Origin: Chlorella sorokiniana
Lineage: Eukaryota > Chlorophyta > Trebouxiophyceae > Chlorellales > Chlorellaceae
Length of the DNA: 64,000 bases
Assembly (NCBI GenBank): GCA_025917655.1
Contig: CP084610.1
Span: 1,488,001-1,552,000 of the forward strand
Reading direction: 5' to 3'
Of the stretch, positions 12,087 through 23,465 are shown piece by piece. How positions within the stretch are numbered: position 1 is the stretch's first letter; each line of letters begins with the position of its first letter. The notes under the pieces were generated by a model. It was given only the letters and a program-made list of their open reading frames with translations. It made no database searches and was not told the DNA's origin. Made by a program: the position numbers and the translations under genes.

Positions 12087-15000
12087 GACCCGCCGCAGCA
12101 ACTGCGGCGGAGGCCGCCTCTGCCGCCAGGCTCTGCGGCTGGTGGCTGCCCGACGCGCCGACAGCGTCGTGGCGGCCAGGGCGTCCACGCCGGCTGCAAA
12201 GGCGGAGAAGCAACCGAAGAAGACGGCTCTGGCGGGCGCCGCCGAGCTGCGCAGCGGCTGCGCCTCGGCGCGCTCCCCCTCCGCCAGCGCTGCCCTCAGG
12301 TGCCCCATGCCCTCCTGCACCAGCCGCTGCAGCGCCGCCACGCTGGCGGTGGCAGGCGCGCCGCGGCGGCTGGCGGGGGTGGGGCGGAAGTCTTCAGCGG
12401 CGCACAGCGCCGCCACTTCGCCCGCCAGGTGGGCGCTCAGCTGCGCCAGGCTGGCCAGGATGGCCTGCTCCGTCAGCCGCTGCAGGCAGTCCAGGGCCGC
12501 GGGAGGCGCCGCGGGCGGCGGCGGCGGCGCGCCGCTGGAGCCGGCCGCGCCGCCCGCCGGGCGCGCAGCGCCTGGCAGCCGCTTGCCAGCTCAGCGGCGA
12601 TGCGCAGCAGCCCTGTGTGGGTGAGGTCGCCGGGTGCGGGGCTGGCCAGTACGGATTGTACCGCAGAGCGGTACAGCGACAGCAGCACGCCCAGCCCGCG
12701 CTGCGCCGCCGCCAGGCCGCGCTCCACCGCCGCCGCCGCGTCGCCCACGCCCGCCAGCGCGGGCACCCGCTGCTGCACCACTGCCCAGTACTCTGGCAGC
12801 CAGCGGCAGAGAGCCGCCGTGATGGAAGCCACGTACCGCACTGTGGCCGCCTCGATGGCCGCCGCCGCCCGCCGCCGCCGCCGCGGGCGTGGGCGCTGCT
12901 GAGCCGGCGGCAGAGGCGGCTGGCGACGCGCCGCCGCCGCCCAGGCCCAGCCCCGCCAGAGAGGCCGCCGCCGCCTCCGCGTCCGCGCTGGCGCACTGCT
13001 TGCGGCGCAGCGCGTCCAGGCGGGCGGAGTGCTGACTCAGCGCGCCCTCCAGCATGGCGCGCACCTGGCGCTCCTGGCACTCCACAAACAGCCTGGGAGT
13101 GCAGCATAGGGTCGGGGCAGCGCACTCAGCAGGCAAAGATCTGAATGATCGCGACGCAATGTGCGGACCGGCCAGCCGTGGGGTGGGATGCAAGAGAGCC
13201 ACACAGGGGTTGGAAGGATTCGCGCCTTTGTTGGCCCCCTGCCAGCCCCGCCCGGCCCCCGGCTGTCACTGGCCCCGGCCCATCCCCCGCACTGCTGCCC
13301 AGCCTGCTGCCCCCGGCCCCCGCCGCCCCCCCCGCCAGCCCCCTCACCCCACTGGGTCCAGTGCCTGTGCCGCCGGCGCCCCACCGCCCGCAGCTGGAGC
13401 AGGTGGCGCGCCGCCTCCAGCGCCTCCCCCGGCCCGCTGCCCGCGCTGCGCACCGCCGCCTCCAGGCTGTGCGCCGCCGAGCTCACAACCTGAGGTGAAC
13501 GAGGGGATGGCGTGCGTGTGTGTGTGTGTGTGTGTGTGGGGGCACGCACACCTACAACACGCGCAGCCCACCTGCCACCACCACGCCACCCACACCCTCC
13601 CGCACCTTGTCTATTTCATCCATCAGCTTGGCCCACATGCTGCCGCCGCTGCCGCCGCTGCGGGCCCACCTGCCTGGTCTGCCAGCAGCGCCCGCGCCCG
13701 TCGGTAGTCGGCCACCACCTACCAGAGGTGCGTTGGTGGGCGGCGGCAAGGGAAAGGCAGGCCGTTGGAACCGGCGTCGGTGCTTCGTGCCAGCCTAATT
13801 TTCAAGGCCGCACCCGACCAAGCTGGTGCCAACAGCGACGCATGCATCCTGAGATGGGGGTGGCTGACTCGCCGCCGGGCTCGTCTGAGCCAAGTTTCCC
13901 CTTGCTGTTTGCAGGCCACAGCATGCAGCAGCAGACCCCCTTCATAGCAGCTCGCCCTTGGCCCCCACCACCCATCCATGTAGCACCTGCTCGTAGTCGC
14001 CGGCATCGGCATGCTGGCGTACGCGCGACGGCAGCTGCACGATGGACTCGTACCGCTTCATCACGCCCAGTACCTGCGCCAGGGTGGCGGGCGGCACCGT
14101 ATCAAACCACCGCCAGCAGCAGCACCCCTTTCGGGACGCGCCAGGCGTTGTTTGCAGCGAGGTGCAAGGGCAGCAGCGCGGTGGTGGCATGCTGTGCCCA
14201 GCCGCCAGCTGCGCGCCCCACCCCACCCTCCCCTTGCCGCCCACCAGACGTATGCGGTCTGCTTTGGCCTGGCGCTCTAGCAGAGGCCCAAACGCGCGCT
14301 TGGCCTCGCCTTGCACCTGCACGGGCCGGGCGGAGGTGACGAGCGCTGTGGGCGGCATGGGAGGGCAGGGCTGGGTGGGCTGCCGCAGCAGCCTCAACCC
14401 AGCGGTGCCCAAGGCTGGAGCTGGGCCGCCTGCTGGAGCCACGCCTGAGTGGAGCCCTGGCCTTCAGCCCCGCAGACATCGTCCCTCCAAAATCCATGCA
14501 CTTGTGACCCCCTCCACACGCACCCCAACCCCCTGCACCTCCACAGGCGGCACACCCTCATGCACATACACACCACCACCACCACCACCACCACCATCAC
14601 CACCACCACCACCACCACAAAATGACCCCCCCCTCCCCCCTCAAGGCCCCCACCTGCAGCACCGCCTCCAGCACCTCGGCGCTGGACGCGCCGTGCACCC
14701 CCGCCTCCCCCCGCCGCCTCCGCCTTGGCCAGCTGCATGTGCACCGTGTCTATGGTGTTCTTGGAGGAGATGAAGCGGTCAAAGTTCTCCTTCACCAGGC
14801 TCTTCAGCTGGCCCATGTGCTCGCTGAGCTGGCGGCGCAGCGCCAGCAGCCCCCGCTGCAGCTCCTCCAGGCTGGAGCCCTGCAGGGCCGCAGGGGCCGA
14901 GCGGGAGCGATGGGTTGGAGGAGGATCCGCTTGAGGTGCGTGGAGGCGTGTGCATGGCCGCAAGTGAGGCACCGGCAAGAGGGATGCTGCAGGGGAAGGC

Positions 15001-15983
15001 GCCAGTGGGTGTCCCCCAACCAAGGGCTGGGTGCGGAACGAACGCACGGCAGCTGCGCTGCGCTGCCGTGCCGCTGGGCCTGAGACGCATCGGGCAGCAG
15101 GTGTGCAGGCTGTTGACGAACTCCACCCACAGCACACAGCTCACGGCGTGGATGGTGGCCAGGTAGGCGTCAGGGTCAAACGCCTCGCTCCCAGGCAGCA
15201 CCTTGGCGCGCAGCGCGGGCGGCGCCTCCCCCGCCACTGCCTCGCCGACGGCGCTGCCGCGCCCCCGGCCCGCCAGCTGCGTGCGGCGTGCGGCGTCCAG
15301 CAGCCCGGCGGCGGCGGCGCTGTAGCGCGGGGGCTGGCGGGCCGCCGCGCCCTCCCGGACCTGCATTCGCCGGCCGCAAGCGGGGGTGAGCAGCCCAGGA
15401 ATGCCGGCAGACTCAGAGCTGCGCCACCGCCTTGTCACCGAGCCTCTCACCAGAGTGAGGGTGCGGATGTCGATGCGACCATAGCCCAGCGGGTCGCTGC
15501 TGTCGTGCACCTCTGCCTGCTCGGCGGCGGCGGCAGACGCGTTGAGGCGCGCGGCCGCTTCGGCGCCCTCCACGCTGGCGCTGGGCGGCAGCGCGTTGCG
15601 GGCAATGTTGATGGCCATGCGCTCCAGCTCGTCGCGGTCAACCTGCGCAGCGCCGCAGCGTGCCAGCCCTCAAATGCAGGGCATGCTGTTTGGCGGGCGG
15701 GCGGCTGGCGCCGGCGACGCTGGGACATGCGGCTGAGAGGGACTGATCTGGCCGAGCGCACCTCTGCCCACAGCGAGGCCTGCTCAAGGGAATCGAGAGC
15801 AGCTGCCGCCAGCTCTTTTGCGCTCTGCCGGGGCTTGTTGAGCTCCGCTCGAAGTGCCGCCCGCTCTTCTTCCAAATCGGAATCGGTCATCAACGATATA
15901 TCTGAATCGCTGCCGACGGCAGCAGGGGCCATGGCTGCCGCCTGCTTCTTCTTCTTGCGCTTTATTCGGCTGAAGACACCCAT
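10740..15983 (-). CDS. SEC5: Exocyst complex component SEC5 (EXOC2-like)
   Basis: Subunit of the octameric exocyst that tethers secretory vesicles to the plasma membrane. The first exon (15983-15762) encodes MGVFSRIKRKKKK and an acidic TDSDLEEERAAL segment; the second starts at 15642 with VDRDELERMAINIARNALP. The diagnostic Sec5 core lies at about 14880-14720: LRRQLSEHMGQLKSLVKE followed by NFDRFISSKNTIDTVHM. Further helical-bundle exons include LGVMKRYESIVQLPSRV (near 14050), LFVECQERQVRAMLEGALSQ (near 13090), RYVASITAALCRWLPEYW (near 12830), ARCVLLDFWHASGREAY (near 11820), EAMEQLLFLDGTAWEAA (near 11620) and LAEVLEELLLGTLDGFAQ (near 11480). The stop is TGA at 10742-10740, but the last ~500 bases switch frame several times, so the exact C-terminus is unsure. 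It is convergent with eIF3b, the stop codons about 240 bases apart. Confidence 0.8.
13516..13538. repeat. (TG)n microsatellite in a SEC5 intron
   Basis: Uninterrupted GT dinucleotide run on the + strand, CA in the SEC5 transcript, on the 3' side of an intron close to the acceptor. Confidence 0.85.
14572..14618. repeat. (ACC)n trinucleotide repeat in a SEC5 intron
   Basis: About 15 ACC/CCA units with one CAT interruption; GGT repeats in the SEC5 pre-mRNA. It lies between the exon encoding the NFDRFISSKNT core and the next exon. Confidence 0.85.
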
Positions 15984-16276
15984 CTTGCTCAAGGCAGGCT
16001 GAACCGGGTGTGTCTACGGTGCTGACAGGTTATTAGGTCAAACAGATCACCATAGCCCTGGGTGCGCAGAAATGAGGGCGGCGCCAGCAGGCGCCAGGTG
16101 GTCGACGGAGCTGGAACTGCAAGGTTTTTGTAGCGCAATACTGCACTTTGCCCGGGCCCATCAGCCGCTTCACACGACTTGCGAGATCACAATTTACTTT
16201 CGGGCATTATCAGCAGGAGCAAACACAGGGGAGGCAAGCGTGGGGGTGACTGCTGAGCGGGGAGCCGATGCCGGGC

Positions 16277-16825
16277 TCAGTCCTGCGTGTAGCGCTGCCC
16301 TGTGAGCAGCGCAAACTCGGCGCGCTGCAGCTCGCGGCCCAGGTAGTTTGCGTGTTCGAGGTGGGTGCAGGGCTGGAAGCCGTGGTCGGTCTCCAGGATC
16401 GCCACTGACAGCTCCTTGGCGGTGCGCCCCGCCACGTGCGCGTCGGCAGCCGCACCGCGCCCGGCTTGCACGAGATGACCTCTCCGGTGACGGGGTCGCA
16501 GGCCAGGCCTGCGCGGCAAAACAGGGGCCGAATCGCAGCGCCTGCACTGCCCAGGCAGAGCTTAAGTGGCAGGCGGGAGCAGCGACCCACCTTGCTCATT
16601 GATGATGTTGGTGTAAAAGTCTGCCACCAGCTCCCTCGCATCGGCATCCACCCTGATGATGAAGTACCCAGCGGCATCCAGCTGCAGCGGGCGCTTAGAG
16701 AGCTCATCGTCGAGCGCAGGGTCCAGCCGTGGCACCTCTGCCGCGTGCACCGCTTCCTCTGCAGCCGCGGCTGGCGGTGCTGCCCCCGCTGACACCGGAG
16801 AGGTTGGCGGTCTAGGATGCGGCAT
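16277..16825 (-). CDS. DUF4346-domain protein
   Basis: Small two-exon gene, about 155 aa. Exon 1 starts at ATG 16825 and encodes an Ala/Pro-rich lead, then LQLDAAGYFIIRVDADAREL and VADFYTNIINEQG. Exon 2 encodes GLACDPVTGEVISCKPG, then TWRGRTAKELSVAIL and HLEHANYLGRELQRAEFALL, ending TGQRYTQD and TGA (16279-16277). This order (YTNIINEQGLACDP, RGRTAKEL, HAxYLGRELQRAE) matches the DUF4346 family as I know it from cyanobacteria and plastid-bearing eukaryotes. Its biochemical function is not established. A one-base deletion near 16428 separates TWRG from RTAKEL. It lies downstream of SEC5 on the same strand. An organellar location is possible given the cyanobacterial relatives, but I see no clear transit peptide. 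Confidence 0.7.
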
Positions 16826-17227
16826 GCCATTCCACTAAAAGTATTCCTACATGTGATAGGCGTGCTGTATAGTCGTGCTGCGCGAAGCTCGGCGGATGCG
16901 AAACTGCATGTTGCAAGCTCTGGACTGCTGCGTGCATTGTGGCAAGTGCAAAGTGTTGCCGAGAGCGATGTTGCGCAGAGTACGATGCCGGGCTTCGCCA
17001 ACACTGAAATGTGCTGAGCAGGCCACTGGCTCGCCACTGACTCTGCCGACGCATTGTTGTTGTGGCGCTGCTTTGACAGTGCCCTGCCGACAGAGAAAGC
17101 AGGGTGTGAATTTACATCATAACAGAATGCTGTAAGTTCATCTTATCACCGTTGTGAAGCAGTTGTTGCTGAAGTGAAGCAGCCATCCCTCATCACACTG
17201 CGGCCGTCGACACACGCCCGCTGCAGC
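16826..17227. other. Intergenic region, DUF4346 promoter and AT-hook gene 3' UTR
   Basis: Relatively AT-rich 0.4 kb with no ORF of interest. It contains TGTAA on the minus strand at 17116-17112, 112 nt past the AT-hook gene stop, a likely poly(A) signal. The remainder should carry the DUF4346 promoter. Confidence 0.5.
17112..17116 (-). terminator. Putative poly(A) signal TGTAA of the AT-hook gene
   Basis: TGTAA read on the minus strand, 112 nt downstream of the TGA at 17228. Assigned by motif and spacing. Confidence 0.5.
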
Positions 17228-18424
17228 TCAACAGTAGCGTTTACGCAGCTCAGCTGTCAGCGTGTCTGCCATCTTGGTGAGGACAGTTTTGTCGCGCTTT
17301 GCAACATACGTCAACAAGCCTGCAAATATAAAGCACTCAAGGCCTGACAATACACACCAGCTGGGCCAGTGAATCACGCAAGCACAGCCCAAAAATGCCC
17401 GCCACGACTTCCCACCCACCTGCCATGTCTTCGCCGACCAGCTTCTCCACGTCCTCGTACCTCTTTGCCTTGACATGAGGTGTGCAGTCACTGAACTTCT
17501 TCATTTTACGCTGCTTGCGCTTACCAGCTGCTGGTGCCGCTTGCGCAGCCGCCGCATCGAGCGCTGGAGTGCCTGCAGCCGCAGCCGCTGCGAATGCTGG
17601 CATAGCTGCTGCCGCCGCTGCTGCTGCTGCTGCTGCTGCTGGCGCGGCTGTTGCAGCTGCTCCTGCTGCTACTGTTGGCTCCGAAGGGGACGGCACAAAG
17701 CCACCAGCTGCCAAAGCTGGATGTTGCGCCGAGGCTGCGGCTGTTGCTGTCCCCGCGAAGCTGTCGCTTGCGACATCGGCAAGCGCGCACAGGCGGTAGG
17801 CTGGTGTGGGTGCCTCAAGAGCTGTACCCTTTTCTGGCTCCAGCAGCTCAGCAGGCAGCTCAGCAGGCGGCGGAGCAAGCATGGTGCCAATAGCTGCATC
17901 CAGTGCATGAAGGAGCCGTGCCAGCTGGCCTTCCGTAAGCCCGCATGTCTGGCCGGCAGCTGCTGCCGCACGGGATTGTTGCACAACCTGGCGGCGGAAA
18001 CTGCTCAAGGTACCTAGCAGTGAGAGTATGCTCTGCTGCCCCTCGCGGTGCTCGCAACGCGGCCCATGATCAGGCTGCGGCTCTTCTGCCGTTGTCGTCT
18101 GCAGGGCGGAGGCCGCTGCCGCTGCCGCTGCATCCCGCTGCTTCTGCCGCTGCTCCTGCTCCTGTTTGTGGGCCTTGGAGCCCCAGTACCTGCGTTTCTT
18201 GCCAGTCTGCAAATTCAAGGAGGAGGTGGTGCATTGTTACGCCTTGGACAACCCTCAATCTCGCAGCCTTAGGCCTCGTACTGGCACAGCTGCTGCTATA
18301 AGGTACCTACACGCACCTTGCGGCCGAGTGGTCGCCCCCTTTTGGGCTTCTGGGGTTCCTGCGAGTGTGCTGAGGCAACAAGAACGGGAGGTGCCTGGCC
18401 ACAGGAACTATTCTCCTTATCCAT
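17228..18424 (-). CDS. Unrecognised nuclear-type protein with AT-hook and poly-Ala region
   Basis: Three exons, 18424-18317, 18206-17420 and 17319-17228, join with consistent phases to an intact frame of 328 aa, with no frame slip, unlike most neighbours. The N-terminus MDKENSSCGQ leads to KPKRGRPLGRK, an AT-hook core (KRGRP flanked by basic residues). Next come a Lys/Gln/Glu-rich stretch (TGKKRRYWGSKAHKQEQEQR), an Ala-rich middle with a run of about twelve Ala near 17640-17600, a basic cluster GKRKQRKMKKFSDCTPHVKA, and a helical C-terminus (YEDVEKLVGEDMAGLLTYVA ... MADTLTAELRKRYC). I know no family with this layout. DNA or chromatin binding is inferred only from the AT-hook and basic patches. 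It is divergent from the TMEM97-like gene. Confidence 0.65.
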
Positions 18425-18826
18425 CGCACAGCTGGCAAACGTGAATTTTCGCGGGCCGGTGCGAGGCACCTATTCAAGCACTGCGCCTGCCACGTGTCCT
18501 TACTGTCATGCGCGCTGCGCTGTGCGGGCCCAACTCACGCTCGTTTGGGCTGGATCTCAGCAGAACCATCACCCTGATCACATCAAATCTGGCGTTGAGA
18601 GCAGCAAGCCTGCCTGAAGGTTGCAGCCCAAACTGTTGGCCCCACAGTCGAGGTAAGGGCGGGTTCAGGGTCGGATCGGCAATCGTAAGTGACATTAAGG
18701 TGTGCATGCAGATCCGGCCCATCGCAGCTCCGATGCAGACGCTTGCACTGCCGCCGGCTTCAGCGCCGCCGTGCCCGACGAGAGCCTGCTCTGCCGTGCT
18801 TGCCGCAGGAGCAGGAGCCTGGCACC
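18425..18826. promoter_or_regulatory. Divergent intergenic promoter region (AT-hook gene / TMEM97-like)
   Basis: About 400 bases separate the two divergent start codons. No canonical TATA box is evident. The region must hold both promoters; nothing further is visible. Confidence 0.45.
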
Positions 18827-20045
18827 ATGAACTCCGCGCTGTACTTCTTGTACCTTGCCTTCTTCATCTCCCACATCCCCATCACCCTGTTTGTGGACAG
18901 CCAGGCGGGTGAGCCGTGCGCCATGCCTTGGGCACAGACGAGCGGGGCTGACAGCTGGCTGCTTGTGCCGCCCTGGTGCAGTGCTGCCGGCGTCCTGGTA
19001 CCCCCAGGCCCTCAAGGACATGCAGTCGTGGTATTTCGAGACGTATCAGGACCCTCTGGTGAGCGGCGGAGGGGCTGCGTGAATGTGTGCATGTTTGTGT
19101 GTGTTGGGGGCGGCGGGGTGCGGTGGTGGCGGTGCAGCAGCAGGAGCAGCAGCTTACGGACGGCTCGGCTGCCCCTTCTTTCTGAAAATTATGCGTCGAG
19201 GGGCTGGCATACAGTGGCACATGCCACTGGCGGGGCGCAGGTTTGCTGCAGGTGCTGCCTGCCTGCCTCACTGCGCTGCCGTCGTGCCCCCGGCCGCCCC
19301 CTCTGCCCACAGATGATGGGGCTTCCCACCTGGTTCAAGGCGCTGGTGTACTCTGAGATCTTTGTGCAGCTGCCCTTCTTCTTTCTGGCCACGTACGCCT
19401 TCCTTGGTGGGTCGCCGCTGTGGCTTGGTACTGCTGGGAAATGGTGTTGGGTGTCAGCGTGGACAGGTGGTAGAAAGCCGCTGCAGCTGCACCCGCTACG
19501 CAGCGGCACAGCAGGGTGGCGGCGACGAGTGTTGTCCTGGTCCCGCCCTGCTGCCGCCGCCAACAAGGCTCACCCTGCGCCGCTTTGTGTGCTGCGGCCG
19601 CCGCGCAGCCCGTCGCGACTGGATCCGCGTCCCAGCTGTCTTTTACGGCGCCTTTGTCACCGCCACGATGGTGCCCATCCTTGCTGAGCTGGCCACCCAC
19701 GAGGGTGGGTAGCTGCCTGGTAGCTGTTCCGCTCTGCAAGAAGCTGGTTGGATGCCAGCTGGGCAGGCAGGGGGAAAGAGTCCCGCTGGAATGCGTGGCT
19801 GGGTGGGGTGCGCGCAGGAGGCACTGGTCCCTTGGCCAGCGAGCGATGTGCGCTCTGGCGGTCGAAAGGCGAACCCTCCCTGCTCCCCCGGCATCTCGCC
19901 CCTGCCTGCAGCCCCGGGCTACCAGCGCTCCATGGTGACCGCCTTCTACGCGCCGTACCTGGTTGTACCGCTGCTGCTGGCGCTGCACATGGCGGCCACG
20001 CCGGCGCCCTTTGGCGGCAGCCGCGGCAAGGCGAAGCGGGCGTGA
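18827..20045 (+). CDS. TMEM97/sigma-2-receptor-like EXPERA-domain membrane protein
   Basis: Five exons (18827-18908, 18982-19058, 19313-19406, 19609-19704, 19912-20045) join in perfect phase to 160 aa with no frame slip. The translation starts MNSALYFLYLAFFISHIPIT (membrane segment 1), then has the family signature region LPASWYPQALKDMQSWYFET and MGLPTWFKALVYSEIFVQLP, two further hydrophobic spans (FVTATMVPILAEL and FYAPYLVVPLLLALHM) and a basic C-terminus. The four-helix EXPERA fold is shared with EBP and TM6SF; TMEM97 family members sit in the ER or endosomal membranes and affect sterol handling. The last five residues, KAKRA, fit a KxKxx ER-retrieval pattern. ER residence is therefore likely; the ligand is unknown. 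Confidence 0.85.
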
Positions 20046-20449
20046 GCCGGACGCTTGGGGGCCAGCAGCAGCCTTGTTGTCTGGATGCGCCTGCTCCTAG
20101 CATTGCACTTGCATTTGATTGACTTCCTGGGCCGCATGTCAGCTCTGGCCCCCTGGGTTGCTGCAAGAGGGGCCTTGCCGCGCGTTTTGACAATGTGCCG
20201 GGAACGCAGGAACCTCAATATGGTCATCAGTTGTTGGGATCAATGCCAGCAGCAAATCAAGTTGGAGACAGCAGGCAGCGGGATGGGTGGTAGACAGTGC
20301 CGTTGGAACCAAAATAGGGGAGCAGCCTGGCGCAAGTGAGGCCACAGGGTGGGACGCCGCCGAGCCCAGCAGCCAGCGTGGTGGGGGAATGACGCGCTTG
20401 CTCTCTCGGCAAGGCTGGTGAGAGATCAAGGAAAGGCTGGCGCCCCGCG
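20046..20449. other. Convergent 3' region of TMEM97-like and YchF genes
   Basis: Two stop codons face each other 404 bases apart. No ORF or sense TGTAA is evident. It should contain both 3' UTRs. Confidence 0.5.
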
Positions 20450-23400
20450 TCAGACGTTGAAGCGGAAGAGCATGACGTCGCCCTCTTTCACAACGTACTC
20501 CTTGCCCTCCAGCCGCAGCAGGCCCTTCTCCTTGGCCGTGCCGTAGCCCCCGCTGCCACAAACTCGTCGAACGCCACCGTCTCCGCTCGGATGAAGCCCT
20601 TCTCAAAGTCTGTGGGAACAAGAGCGGTGGGGTTGCATGGCCTACGGGTGCAGGCCGCAGCGGGGCAGAGCATGCTGCAGGCAGGGCGCGCTGGGGCCCG
20701 GGCAGCGTCGCAGGGGGCAGCTGGCGGCGCGCCGCATGCGGCTGTGAGGGGCACAACACAGCGGGGCCCGGTCAACGATTGGGCAGCGCAAACGCGGCTG
20801 CGGCTTGCCCCGTCGCCGCACCGGTGTGGATGACGCCGGCTGCCTGCGGCGCGGTGAAGCCGTCGCGGATGGTCCACGCCCGCGTCTCCTTCTCCCCGGT
20901 CGTGAAGTAGGTGAGCAGGCCCAGCTGGCGGTAGGTGGCCCTGCAGGGAGAGGCGCGGTGCAGCGGGCAGCGAGGTGGGGAGGCGCGGCGGCGGCTTGGC
21001 TGACCCAAGCCGGCCCGTGGACCGACTCCCCCAGTTGCTCAGCTGCCGCGCAAGCCGAACTGAGGCGCGGCAGCTGGGCGGCAGCGGCACCCCACCTGAT
21101 GAGCGACTTGAGGCCGCCCTCCTCCACCCCCAGGCCCGCCAGGTACTCGGCAGCTTCCTCCGCCTCCAGCTCGTTCAGCTCGGCCTCCACCTGATGCAGC
21201 ACAGGGCAGTTCAGGCAGGGTGGAAGCTAGGCAGCAAAGGCGTCGCGTGCGTGCAAGCTGAGCCGTGCGGCCGCCTCTCTCAGCGGCAGCCCTTCCAAGC
21301 CACCCATATTGGCCGTTCACCTGCGCCGACACCACAACCACGTCGCTGCCCTCCTCCGCCGCCTTGGCCCTGAGCGCCGTCACGTGGCGGTTGGCCTCCC
21401 GGGGCCGCCAGGTCATCCTCAGCCACGTTGGCGGCGTACACCATCGGCTTGGCTGTCAGCAGGCACAGGCCGCGCACTGGGTGGCGGGAGAGGGGGCACA
21501 GGGGAGGGGGGCGGGCTTGGGTGGGGTGTGTGGGATGCCTGGGCAAGAGGGGCTTGGCCACGTGCTGGTGGCTGGGCGCAGCAGGGGGTGCGTCTCGCAG
21601 ACCCAAGTGCTGGCAGAGCCCTGCCGCCCCGGGTGGCACTGGCCAACCGAGGGTATCAAGCAGCGGCCCGCCCTCCCAGCCAGCAGAATGCACAGACCGG
21701 GGCTGTGAGCTTGCAACGGCGGGGAGCAGCGCCTCACCCAGCTCCGCCTCCTCCTCGCTCAGCTCCACCGACCGAGCCGGCCGGTTCTGCTCCAGCGCAG
21801 ACATGATGCGCTGCAGGGCCCCGCTCTCCACCTCACCCTTCTTCGCCTCCTCGCCAGACTTGACTGCAGGGGGCCGAGCGGCGCGGTAAAGATGGAGGCA
21901 GCGAAGCAGCGCAGCCGGGGCCCGGGCAGCAAGAGCAGGGCGGCTGCATGCAAGGCGCTGCCGCGAGCCCAGCGGCGCTGCATGCGCTCGCGCGGCCATG
22001 CGGCGGGGCCAAGCAGGTGTCCCTGCCAGCCCTCCCGGGGGCTGCCAACACCCTGTAAACTGGAAACAAACTGCCACCCAGCGCGGCCCCGCACCCCGGC
22101 TCTTCTTCAGCCGCTCCAGCCGCTTCTCTATCTGGGAGATGTCGGCCAGGGCCAGCTCAAAGTTGATCACGTCTGGGGGCGCAAGGAGCGGGGGTAAGGC
22201 CAAGGGGGAGGGGAACGCATCAGAGCGACCGTGGCCGCCCCAGCACCCCAAGCTTCAGGCTGCCCCGCAGCCGACCCCCAGCTTGGCCGCTGCCGCCACA
22301 GCGCCAGCCCCATGCGTGGCGGCCGCGCCGCCGCTGCCCACCCGTGTCGTCCAAGGGGTCCACTTTGCCGGCCACGTGCACGACGTCGCCGTCCTCAAAG
22401 CAGCGCACCACCTGCGCGGGCAGAGGTGCTGGCGGCAGGGCGGGTCGAGGCTCTGGCTGCCGAGGGCCGCCGCCCTAGCCGCGCGCATGGGCGCGTGCTG
22501 TGCGTGACTGTCGACATGCTGGCATGTTGCTGCGCTGCGGCAGCTGGCACCCCGGGGAGGCGGGTGGGCGAGCGGCCAGCGCGCTGCCCGCCCACCTGCA
22601 CAATGGAGTCGCACTCCCGGATGTTGGCCAGGAACTGGTTGCCCAGCCCCTCGCCCTTGCTGGCGCCCTTGACCAGCCCCGCAATGTCCTGGCAGGGAGA
22701 GGGGAGGGTGTGCAGGGGAAGCTTGAGCAGGCAGGGCGGCGATGGATCGGCGACAGGCAGCCCGCGGCTGCAGGCAGCGCAGCACCTGCCGACAGCGCGC
22801 GGCCAGCAGCATGCGGCCGAGCCGCATTCTGCCCGCGCAGCCGCAGGCACGCGGCTGTGGTGCTGCCAGCACGCACCACAAACTCCACGCTGGTGGGCAC
22901 AACTTTTCGCTGGCAGAGATGGCGGCGAGCTGCTGCAGGCGCGGGTCGGGCACCGCCACTATGCCCACGTTGGGCTCGATGGTGCAGAACGGAAAGTTGG
23001 CGGCCTGGGCCTTGCCGTTCTCGCACAGCGCGTTGAACATGGTGGACTGCGGGGCGGAGGGTCGGCATGGCGTGCTCGCGGCAGCGCCTCTGCGTGCTGC
23101 CCGCAGCGAGATCACACAGGCGTGGGCAGCAGGCGCAGCGCAAACAGGAGCGTTACCTTGCCGACGTTGGGCAGCCCCACGATGCCGGTCTTCAGGCCCA
23201 TGACTGTGGTGCTCCGAAAGCCCCGCGAGCCACGGGGTGCGAGCAGCGGCGAGGCGGCGCGGGCGGCGGCCACTGGTCGCCCAGCCAGCTGCGCGCATTG
23301 ACCTGCCATGAAGCCGGACTGGCCAGGTTGCCGCGTGTTGGAGGGCAGCTGCCGCGCCACGGCCCCTCCCCGCCCAGCAGCACTTGTTGCCATTGTGCGA

Positions 23401-23465
23401 GCGCACGCTGCAGCGGCTCTGCTCAATCGCATCGCCCCCTGGCTGCAAGCCGCTGTCATTTGCAT
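20450..23465 (-). CDS. ychF: YchF/Obg-like ATPase, probably organelle-targeted
   Basis: TRAFAC-class P-loop NTPase that binds ATP or GTP and associates with ribosomes. Exons start near 23465, 23046 and 22688 and continue to the TGA at 20452-20450. The first exon encodes an N-terminal extension rich in Ala/Arg/Ser ([20 protein letters not shown]), then [15 protein letters not shown]. Walker A (GLPNVGKST) is split by an intron between GK and ST. Next come [40 protein letters not shown] (switch II), [20 protein letters not shown], a coiled-coil insertion ([13 protein letters not shown]), [15 protein letters not shown] (NxxE in the base-specificity site, typical of YchF), and the TGS domain ([20 protein letters not shown] ... 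[20 protein letters not shown]) ending [10 protein letters not shown]. One-base deletions are needed near 22905 and 20550, and a two-base gap (or one extra base) near 21405. Plastid or mitochondrial targeting is inferred from the extension. Confidence 0.92.

Noticed and set aside
10648-13347. Large + strand ORFs such as 9893-11719 and 11535-12902
   Set aside because: They are Arg/Ala/Pro shadows of SEC5 exons on the minus strand and show no family resemblance.
14572-14618. His-rich or Thr-rich coding repeat on the + strand
   Set aside because: The ACC repeat lies in a SEC5 intron; no coding frame there is supported.
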